From positions 166,904 through 230,903 of the forward strand of contig NZ_JBNNIX010000004.1 of NCBI RefSeq assembly GCF_050269735.1: DNA of 64,000 bases. Reading direction: 5' to 3'. Under the pieces are notes generated by a model. It worked only from the letters and a program-made list of their open reading frames with translations, had not been told where the DNA came from and ran no database searches. Origin of the DNA: Paenisporosarcina sp050269735 (lineage in GTDB: Bacteria > Bacillota > Bacilli > Bacillales_A > Planococcaceae). Numbering within the stretch: the stretch's first letter is position 1; the number at the start of each line of letters is the position of its first letter. Of the stretch, positions 58,273-64,000 are shown piece by piece. The translations under genes and the position numbers were made by a program.

Positions 58273-59559
58273 TTAAAGTTTTGAAAATGCGTGATCGACC
58301 GCGATTAACGATTGTTTCACATCTTCTTCTGTATGAGCGGTAGTTAAGAACCAAGCCTCATACTTAGAAGGAGCCAAGTTGATTCCTTGTTCGAGCATCA
58401 GTTTAAAGAATCGACCAAAAATCTCACCATCGGTTGCTTCGGCTTGATCGTAATTTTCTACTTTCACATCTGTGAAGTAAATTGTCAATGCGCCCATCAA
58501 ACGATTAATTGTGATTGTCACGTTATGTTTAGCAGCAGCTTTCAAAATGCCTTCTTCCAAGAGTGCACCCAATCGATCCATTTCTTCATATATACCCGGT
58601 TGCTTCAATACTTCCAAACATGCGATTCCAGATAATATAGACGCAGGATTTCCAGCCATAGTTCCCGCTTGATAAGCAGGTCCGAGTGGTGCGACTTGCT
58701 CCATAATTTCTTTTCGCCCGCCGTAAGCCCCGATTGGCAAGCCGCCTCCGATGATTTTCCCAAGAGCAGTCAGGTCAGGTGTTAAACCTAATAAATCTTG
58801 AGCTCCGCCGTAGTGAAAACGGAATGCTGTAATTACTTCATCATAAACAATAAGTGCACCTTTTTGTTTAGCAATATCATGTACAAGAGGTAAGAAGCCT
58901 TCCTTTGGTTCAACAATCCCGAAATTTCCTACAATAGGTTCCACTAAAATACAGGCAATTTCGTCCCCCCATTTGTCCATGGCTTCTTTGAATGCTTCTG
59001 GATTATTAAATGGAATGGTGATGACTTCTTTCGCAATTGATTTAGGAACACCAGCCGAATCAGGAGTACCAAGTGTTGCAGGACCAGAACCGGCAGCAAC
59101 AAGCACCAAATCCGAATGTCCATGGTAGCAACCAGCAAATTTCATGATTTTAGTACGTCCTGTATATGCACGAGATACTCGAATCGTCGTCATAACAGCT
59201 TCCGTCCCCGAATTCACAAAACGGACTTTATCCATTCCAGGCATTGCTTCTTTCAGCATTTTGGCAAATTTCACTTCATGAGGCGTAGGTGTACCGTAAA
59301 GTAACCCATTTTCCGCTGCCTTTGTAATGGCTTGCGTAATGTGTGGATGGGCATGCCCAGTGATAATCGGACCGTAAGCTGCAAGATAGTCAATGTACTT
59401 ATTTCCATCCACATCCCAAAAGTATGCTCCTTGTGCTCTTTCCATTACTGTTGGAGAACCGCCACCTACCGCTTTGTATGAGCGAGATGGGCTGTTAACA
59501 CCACCAACAATATGTTGTAATGCTTCTTCATGTAATGCTTCTGATTTTGTTCTGTTCAT
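58273..59559 (-). CDS. gsaB: Glutamate-1-semialdehyde 2,1-aminomutase (GsaB)
   Basis: PLP enzyme that converts glutamate-1-semialdehyde to 5-aminolevulinate in heme synthesis. 428 residues. GGVNSPSRSYKAVGGGSP, VRFVNSGTEAVMTTIRVSRAYTGRTKIMKFAGCYHGHSD and the PLP-lysine block LTALGKIIGGGLPIGAYGG (Lys near 268) are intact. GsaB is the second HemL-type copy of bacilli, away from the hem operon and next to bcp-perR. PerR also controls heme genes in B. subtilis, so the location fits. GGAGG precedes the ATG. Confidence 0.93.
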   Translation of the reverse strand: MNRTKSEALHEEALQHIVGGVNSPSRSYKAVGGGSPTVMERAQGAYFWDVDGNKYIDYLAAYGPIITGHAHPHITQAITKAAENGLLYGTPTPHEVKFAKMLKEAMPGMDKVRFVNSGTEAVMTTIRVSRAYTGRTKIMKFAGCYHGHSDLVLVAAGSGPATLGTPDSAGVPKSIAKEVITIPFNNPEAFKEAMDKWGDEIACILVEPIVGNFGIVEPKEGFLPLVHDIAKQKGALIVYDEVITAFRFHYGGAQDLLGLTPDLTALGKIIGGGLPIGAYGGRKEIMEQVAPLGPAYQAGTMAGNPASILSGIACLEVLKQPGIYEEMDRLGALLEEGILKAAAKHNVTITINRLMGALTIYFTDVKVENYDQAEATDGEIFGRFFKLMLEQGINLAPSKYEAWFLTTAHTEEDVKQSLIAVDHAFSKL

Positions 59560-59687
59560 ATATATATCCTCCGTTCATTTTCATCCATCCTTAATAATAG
59601 ACAAAAAGGAAGTAGAACGCCAAGAAAATTGAAACTCCTGCGATTCTTAGGTACGATTAAGGAAATGGTAAAGTGGAGGGAATGTTC

Positions 59688-60167
59688 ATGACAACACTTG
59701 AAGGAATGCAAGCACCAGATTTCACATTGCGAAATGAAAAAGGGGAAGAAGTCTCACTTCATCATTACGCTGGAAAAGAATATGTTTTGCTTTATTTTTA
59801 TCCGAAAGACGCTACTCCAGGATGCACGACTGAAGCGTGTGATTTCCGAGATATGCACGAATCCTTCCGCGATTTGAATGCCGTCATTTTAGGCGTAAGC
59901 CCAGACGGTGAGCGTGCACATACAAAGTTCATTGAGAAACATGGTCTGCCTTTTTCATTATTGATTGATGAGGACCACACAGTTTCTGAAGCGTATGGTG
60001 TATGGGTTCTCAAAAAAATGTATGGCAAAGAATATATGGGAATCGAACGTTCCACTTTCCTAATTGACCCGACTGGAACTGTTATAAAAGAATGGAGAAA
60101 AGTGAAAGTGAAAGGTCACGTGGAAGACGCTCTCGTAACTTTGCGTGATTTGGTAACTGCTCAATGA
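59688..60167 (+). CDS. bcp: Thioredoxin-dependent peroxiredoxin (Bcp, YgaF-like)
   Basis: 159 residues. Thiol peroxidase of the AhpC/TSA fold: APDFTLRNEKGEEVSLHHYAGKEYVLLYFYPKDATPGCTTEACDFRD contains the peroxidatic Cys (TPGC) and the resolving Cys five residues on (EAC), typical of Bcp. ATG 59688 follows GGAGGG. It overlaps the next gene by four bases, and the perR gene lies 1.6 kb downstream on the same strand. Confidence 0.93.
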   Translation: MTTLEGMQAPDFTLRNEKGEEVSLHHYAGKEYVLLYFYPKDATPGCTTEACDFRDMHESFRDLNAVILGVSPDGERAHTKFIEKHGLPFSLLIDEDHTVSEAYGVWVLKKMYGKEYMGIERSTFLIDPTGTVIKEWRKVKVKGHVEDALVTLRDLVTAQ

Positions 60168-61111
60168 CTAATGTCCTTTTTACTTTCCCTGTTAAAGAAT
60201 ATTTGATAGAAGAATTACTCACTGAATTTCCTGAGGTAAAATTCACTTTTTCTTCAAGCAAAGATCAAGACGCACTTGAACGTGCTGAAGTCATTGTTAC
60301 GTATGGCGAAGATATTTCTGTTTCTACATTAGATCAAGCGCTCGCGTTAAAATGGCTCATGGTTGCTTCAGCGGGATTAGAGAAGATGCCACTTAGTGAA
60401 ATCGCGGAGCGGAACATTTTTGTAACCAATGTCAAAGGGATACACAAGACTCCAATGACTGAATCCGTCATGGCACACTTGCTCGCGATTAAACGTGCGT
60501 TGCCCTGGATGTATAAACAACAGGAAAATAGTGAATGGAGTAAGCGCTCGGGATCAACTGAGCTTTTTGGAAGTACAGCACTGATTATTGGTCCGGGTGC
60601 AATCGGCAGTGAAATTGGCCGGTTGCTTCAAACATTTGGAGTTACGACTATAGGTTGCAATCGCTCTGGGAAAAATGCTCCTAATATGAATTCCATGATT
60701 AATTTTGACCAATTAAGTGACGTACTACCAAAAGTTGATATTGTCATTTCAGTTTTGCCAAGCACTCCTGAAACAAGAGGTCTACTTACATACAAACATT
60801 TTGTATTAATGAAGAAAGAAGCTATTTTCATGAACTTTGGCCGTGGAGATCTTATAAAAGAGGAACAACTCATTCAGGCGATGCAGGAACGTCAAATATC
60901 CTACGCAGTCCTGGATGTCTACGAGAATGAACCTCTTAATGAGAATCATCCACTTTGGAAAATGGAAGGGGTTATTGTTTCACCGCATGTTTCCAGCCAT
61001 TCTTCTGAATATGTTCCTAGAGCTCTTAAGATTTTCAGACACAACCTTCATGAATGGATTGGAGTAGGAACAAATTTTCAAAATGTCATAGACTTGGAAA
61101 AGGGGTACTAA
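60164..61111 (+). CDS. D-2-hydroxyacid dehydrogenase family protein
   Basis: 315 residues, NAD(P)-dependent. The Rossmann motif ALIIGPGAIGSEIGRLLQTFG, catalytic blocks SVLPSTPETRG (Arg region), FMNFGRGDLIKEEQLIQAM and DVYENEPLNENHPLW (Glu and His-containing segment) are present. The substrate is not fixed by sequence; relatives reduce glyoxylate, hydroxypyruvate or branched 2-oxoacids. Overlap with bcp shows co-transcription. Not in this place in B. subtilis as I recall it. Confidence 0.88.
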   Translation: MTNVLFTFPVKEYLIEELLTEFPEVKFTFSSSKDQDALERAEVIVTYGEDISVSTLDQALALKWLMVASAGLEKMPLSEIAERNIFVTNVKGIHKTPMTESVMAHLLAIKRALPWMYKQQENSEWSKRSGSTELFGSTALIIGPGAIGSEIGRLLQTFGVTTIGCNRSGKNAPNMNSMINFDQLSDVLPKVDIVISVLPSTPETRGLLTYKHFVLMKKEAIFMNFGRGDLIKEEQLIQAMQERQISYAVLDVYENEPLNENHPLWKMEGVIVSPHVSSHSSEYVPRALKIFRHNLHEWIGVGTNFQNVIDLEKGY

Positions 61112-61112
61112 C

Positions 61113-61664
61113 ATGAAAATTTACACAAAAACAGGCGACAAAGGCACAACTTCACTTATCTACGGGTCACGTGTTGCGAAGAATGATGCATTGGTAGAGG
61201 CATATGGTACATGCGACGAAGCGAATTCCATGATTGGCCTTGCCATGAGTTATATTCAGAATGAATTTATTGAAGAAAAAGAGGATGTTCAACGAGTTTT
61301 CCATCAAATTCAAACGACACTATTTCATGTAGGGGCAGAACTTGCTACGCCAACAGGAAAAGAAGTGAAATGGAAATTGGAAGAAACTGAAATCACAAAA
61401 CTTGAAAATGTAATTGACGAATGGGATTCACATCTTCCTGCTTTGCAAAATTTCATTTTACCAAGCGGTCACCCAGCTGGGGCAACTCTTCATGTAGCCC
61501 GCACCATTGTACGTCGTGCCGAGCGTGCTGCAGTAAGTATAGGGGAACAAGTATCTCCTCTTGTATTGGCCTATTTAAACCGTTTATCCGATTTCTTGTT
61601 TGTAGCTGCACGCTTCATTAACATGCGACTTGGTCAAAAGGAAATCGGGCTTCATGCAGAGTAA
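61113..61664 (+). CDS. PduO-type cob(I)alamin adenosyltransferase
   Basis: 183 residues. Adenosylates cob(I)alamin to coenzyme B12. MKIYTKTGDKGTTSLIYGSRVAK, the ATP-binding N-terminus, TCDEANSMIGLA, and GHPAGATLHVARTIVRRAERAAVSI with LAYLNRLSDFLFVAARFIN are the PduO signature. B. subtilis YvqK is the equivalent, elsewhere on the chromosome. It starts one base after the previous stop (three-gene operon bcp, dehydrogenase, adenosyltransferase). Confidence 0.93.
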   Translation: MKIYTKTGDKGTTSLIYGSRVAKNDALVEAYGTCDEANSMIGLAMSYIQNEFIEEKEDVQRVFHQIQTTLFHVGAELATPTGKEVKWKLEETEITKLENVIDEWDSHLPALQNFILPSGHPAGATLHVARTIVRRAERAAVSIGEQVSPLVLAYLNRLSDFLFVAARFINMRLGQKEIGLHAE

Positions 61665-61688
61665 TACCTGGATGTAATGGGTTTTTTG

Positions 61689-61718
61689 TTGACTTTTTCC
61701 TTACTTCTTTCTTATACT
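61689..61718 (+). promoter_or_regulatory. Sigma-A promoter of perR
   Basis: TTGACT (61689-61694), 18-bp spacer, TATACT (61713-61718), 50 bp before the start codon. Confidence 0.75.
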
Positions 61719-61720
61719 AA

Positions 61721-61735
61721 TTGTAACGATTATAA
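61721..61735 (+). promoter_or_regulatory. PerR box in the perR promoter (autoregulation)
   Basis: TTGTAACGATTATAA matches the PerR consensus at 12 of 14 defined positions, three bases after the -10. PerR represses its own gene in B. subtilis. Confidence 0.75.
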
Positions 61736-61768
61736 AATAAGAATCTTTATGAAGTGAGGTGCATGGCG

Positions 61769-62212
61769 ATGACTGAAATGCATTTACGTGACGCATTGGA
61801 TAATTTGAAATCAACAGGAGTCAGAATTACACCACAGCGTCATGCAATTTTAGAATTTCTCATTCAATCCATGATTCATCCAACAGCAGATGATATATAT
61901 AGAGCGCTTGAAGGAAAATTCCCAAACATGAGCGTTGCGACGGTCTACAATAATCTTCGGGTTTTTAGAGAAGCCGGATTAGTAAAAGAATTAACGTATG
62001 GCGATTCATCCAGCCGATTTGATTTCGTTACAAACGATCACTATCACATCATTTGTGATGATTGTGGCAAAATTGTTGATTTCCATTATCCAGGTTTAGA
62101 TGAAGTGGAACATTTAGCTTCTCACGTTACTGGATTCAAAGTGAATTCCCATCGTATGGAGATTTACGGAACATGTCCGACCTGTGTTACACAAGCTTCT
62201 AAAGTTCAATAG
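61769..62212 (+). CDS. perR: Peroxide-responsive repressor PerR
   Basis: Fur-family metalloregulator of 147 residues. With ATG 61769 (seven bases after GAGGTG), ligand numbering matches B. subtilis PerR exactly: His37 in MIHPTADD, Asp85 in RFDFVTND, His91, His93 in HYHIIC, Asp104 in IVDFHY, and zinc cysteines 96, 99, 136, 139. His37 and His91 are the residues oxidised by Fe-catalysed peroxide chemistry. Helix-turn-helix FPNMSVATVYNNLRVFREAG reads the operator. The upstream GTG 61754 and ATG 61763 are less likely starts. Its PerR boxes are found upstream and at 35119. A terminator follows. Confidence 0.97.
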   Translation: MTEMHLRDALDNLKSTGVRITPQRHAILEFLIQSMIHPTADDIYRALEGKFPNMSVATVYNNLRVFREAGLVKELTYGDSSSRFDFVTNDHYHIICDDCGKIVDFHYPGLDEVEHLASHVTGFKVNSHRMEIYGTCPTCVTQASKVQ

Positions 62213-62220
62213 TTAACAGA

Positions 62221-62245
62221 AAGAGCATTTCGGTGCTCTTTTTTT
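62221..62245 (+). terminator. Terminator of perR
   Basis: AAGAGCA / TGCTCTT with a TTTCGG loop, then a T-run. Confidence 0.88.
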
Positions 62246-62250
62246 AGTTC

Positions 62251-62286
62251 AAAAAAAAGAGCTAACATTCTATAATGAATGTTAGC
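62251..62286 (-). terminator. Terminator of ygzB
   Basis: On the minus strand GGCTAACATTC / GAATGTTAGCTC around ATTATA, then T8. Confidence 0.92.
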
Positions 62287-62294
62287 CTTGTCGG

Positions 62295-62642
62295 TTAAGA
62301 TCTTTTTCGGTTTAATTTTTCATCAAATTCCTGGCCTTCTAAAGTAGGATCCAATGTTAGAGGCTCTTTGCAATACATACACATATCAACACGACCCAAA
62401 ACTTTGGTATACTTTCCGCAGTTAGGGCAGACAACTTGAACTGCTTTTGTGGAAAGCATTCCAATCCATGCGTAAACTCCTGTACTACCTAAAATGGCAA
62501 GGAGACCTAAGAACATAAATAATGTCATAACGATTTGATTTTCACGGAAGAAGATGCCGATATACATGATGACAAAACCGATGAAAATCAATGATAATGC
62601 AAATGAACGAATTCGATTTATTTTATTTTTATAAGGTTTCAT
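62295..62642 (-). CDS. ygzB: YgzB: DUF2614 membrane protein with zinc ribbon
   Basis: 115 residues. Two transmembrane helices (about 12-60), then a zinc ribbon with CPNC and CMYC pairs, then an acidic tail. Function unknown. ATG 62642 follows GAGGAGG; the longer frame to 62741 adds an unrelated leader. perR-ygzB-ygxA-rrn is the B. subtilis order. Confidence 0.9.
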   Translation of the reverse strand: MKPYKNKINRIRSFALSLIFIGFVIMYIGIFFRENQIVMTLFMFLGLLAILGSTGVYAWIGMLSTKAVQVVCPNCGKYTKVLGRVDMCMYCKEPLTLDPTLEGQEFDEKLNRKRS

Positions 62643-62770
62643 ATTGTGTTCCTCCTCAATCATGTTTACTATACCATAATTGGTAGTGTAAATCGTTTGA
62701 AGGAATCTCACAACCTTTGTCGAAAAAAGAACATATACCATATTGATTAATTTATGAGGGGGACTTCAAG

Positions 62771-63661
62771 TTGGAACAGATTCTGCGTCCTATTTATCAG
62801 GAAAGAGCGAGCCAACCAAATACGCTCGGCGTGATCTTAGTCGAGAAGAGAGAAAAAGTTAGTCAAATTACGGATACATTCGATACTATTCTTTTAATAT
62901 TAGCTAAAGACGCAACTCAACCTGTGTTTACGAAACATTATACGTTTAATGATAAAAAAGCAGCGATGCACATTGTAACTGAAAAGCAGTTACGAAAATG
63001 GTTATTGCTTGGTACTAATAGAAAGATTGTGGACTGGATTTTTTATGGACGTGTCATGTTTGATCGGAACGAATTTGTCCAAGAGTTAAAAACTGAGCTC
63101 AAAGAATTTCCTTTTTATGGCCGGAAAATTAAAATGGGCATTGAATTCGCAAAACTTCTGCGTCGTTATTTAGAAGGAAAAGTATTCTTTGAACAAAAAA
63201 ACTATATGGATGCGTACAATCATATTGTGGATTCATTGCACCATCTTGCGCGTCTGGCAGTATTTGAGAATGGTATGCATCCTGAAGTAACTGTATGGTC
63301 ACAGGTGAAAATAATTGAGCCATCCATTTATAAACTGTACGAAGAATTGCTGTCGAGTGAGGAACCAATCGATAAAAGATTGGAACTACTATTTTTAGCA
63401 AGTGAGTTTATGATTCATTCAAGAACGAAAGATGGATCGCGTCATATATTAGAAGTTATGAGCCAAAAAGATCATTGGACGATTCAGGAGTTGCATGAAC
63501 AAGAGGAGCTCAGAAACTATTCGGTGGATTTGGAAGTCTTTATTGAATTCCTTGTGGAGAAGGGCTACATCCACGTGGAACGTGTAGAAACGAAGAGCGA
63601 TAAAATCTTCCACCGTTATTACAAAGTTGAACCATTTGATGAGGAAACATCACAGCAATAA
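62771..63661 (+). CDS. ygxA: YgxA: nucleotidyltransferase-like protein
   Basis: 296 residues. The N-terminal LGVILVEKREKVSQITDTFDTILLIL resembles a degenerate nucleotidyltransferase domain, followed by a helical substrate-binding-like domain (RRYLEGKVFFEQKNYMDAYNHIVDSLHHLARLAV, typical of the YgxA family). The start is TTG 62771 after GAGGGGGACTTC. In bacilli it flanks an rRNA operon, here too. A role in rRNA or tRNA biology is tempting but unproven. Confidence 0.88.
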   Translation: MEQILRPIYQERASQPNTLGVILVEKREKVSQITDTFDTILLILAKDATQPVFTKHYTFNDKKAAMHIVTEKQLRKWLLLGTNRKIVDWIFYGRVMFDRNEFVQELKTELKEFPFYGRKIKMGIEFAKLLRRYLEGKVFFEQKNYMDAYNHIVDSLHHLARLAVFENGMHPEVTVWSQVKIIEPSIYKLYEELLSSEEPIDKRLELLFLASEFMIHSRTKDGSRHILEVMSQKDHWTIQELHEQEELRNYSVDLEVFIEFLVEKGYIHVERVETKSDKIFHRYYKVEPFDEETSQQ

Positions 63662-63692
63662 GGCGCTTAAAAAAGCGTCTTATTTTTTTCTT
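63661..63692 (+). terminator. Terminator of ygxA
   Basis: AAGGCGCT / AGCGTCTT around TAAAAA, followed by ATTTTTTT. Confidence 0.85.
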
Positions 63693-63720
63693 GACGTATC
63701 ACTAGAAGCCTGTATATAAT
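63691..63720 (+). promoter_or_regulatory. rrn promoter P1
   Basis: TTGACG (63691-63696), 18-bp spacer, TATAAT (63715-63720). Upstream of an AT-rich T-run that may act as an UP element. Confidence 0.8.
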
Positions 63721-63780
63721 AATAAACGTCGCTGAGAAACACTGCGAAAAACAAGATGAAAAAATAGATTTAAAAAGTGC

Positions 63781-63809
63781 TTGACTCTCATACTTTGCAG
63801 TGCTAAATT
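63781..63809 (+). promoter_or_regulatory. rrn promoter P2
   Basis: TTGACT (63781-63786), 17-bp spacer, TAAATT (63804-63809). Tandem P1/P2 layout as in B. subtilis rrn operons. The leader up to 63980 contains TTGAAAACTGAACA, a typical rrn leader block, and a short AGTCGA/TCGACT stem. Confidence 0.75.
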
Positions 63810-63980
63810 AGAGAAGTCGCCAAAACGAGTGACACCAAATGAACCTTGAAAACTGAACAGCAAAACGTCAACAATAAAGCGGAACGCACTTCGGTGCCGG
63901 AAGCGAAACTTGAACTTAAACGTTCATTATAAACGTCATTAATTTGACGCCAGCAACAAAGTCGAGCTAATCGACTCACC

Positions 63981-64000
63981 TATTATGGAGAGTTTGATCC
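63981..64000 (+). rRNA. 16S rRNA gene, first ~20 bases
   Basis: TATTATGGAGAGTTTGATCC is the universal 5' end of bacterial 16S rRNA (GAGAGTTTGATCC). The rest of the gene lies beyond the window. Confidence 0.93.

Overview
The window reads as chromosomal DNA of an endospore-forming, low-GC Bacillota, most likely a Planococcaceae genus such as Sporosarcina, Paenisporosarcina or a relative. This is inferred from gene content: a gamma-type small acid-soluble spore protein, the cortex deacetylase PdaA, a KinB-like kinase, nitric oxide synthase oxygenase, MreBH, strong Shine-Dalgarno sites and many Rho-independent terminators. From memory, the order helicase yfmL, map, UPF0435/yfkK, YihY/yfkH, pdaA, yfhF, recX, yfhH, yfhJ, yfhP, mutY, fabL, sspE, ygaC, ygaD, ygaE, gsaB, bcp, perR, ygzB, ygxA, rrn follows the Bacillus subtilis yfm-to-rrnD arm. 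The window ends on the first bases of a 16S rRNA gene. I see no insertion sequence, prophage, tRNA gene or CRISPR array.

Layout. 1-7.1 kb: a cut LD-carboxypeptidase, an RlmI-type rRNA methyltransferase, a diguanylate cyclase and a KinB-like histidine kinase with the same type of five-helix sensor, a CAP-domain protein, VanZ and a 50-residue ORF. 7.1-13 kb: an amidase remnant, an ATP-grasp ligase plus amino-acid racemase pair, helicase, M29 aminopeptidase and SGNH esterase. 13-28 kb: M20 peptidase, TPP riboswitch with thiT, map, TspO-like protein, PPK2, PepF, carbonic anhydrase, nos, mreBH, a second M29 peptidase and the pseudouridine catabolic pair psuK-psuG. 28-43 kb: a flavin monooxygenase with a methyltransferase, a PerR-boxed P1B-4 metal ATPase, class I fumarase, OsmC, MFS transporter, metalloprotease, RlmD and PdaA. 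43-64 kb: the yfh/yga block, interrupted by a five-gene peptide ABC transporter (D-F-A-B-C order), then gsaB, bcp, perR, ygzB, ygxA and the rrn promoters.

How the genes connect. PerR is encoded at 61.8 kb. An exact consensus PerR box (TTATAATCATTATAA) sits in the promoter of the P1B-4 ATPase at 35.1 kb, so both ends of a peroxide/iron efflux circuit lie in one window, next to a 4Fe-4S fumarase and near a Bcp peroxiredoxin. The ATP-grasp/racemase pair probably makes the D-amino-acid interpeptide bridge of an A4-type peptidoglycan.

The most unusual feature is a set of intergenic arrays of degenerate 21-bp units held in exact register (15.5, 28.0, 36.8, 40.4 and 57.0 kb). Four share a TGGACnnAAA-type core and one has a different core. 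None looks coding or CRISPR-like. The A-runs spaced by two DNA helical turns suggest curved DNA. I do not know a described system that matches. Other notable structures are a terminator embedded in the nos coding sequence, a terminator abutting the pdaA start codon, and a short orphan transcription unit at 37.4-37.6 kb.
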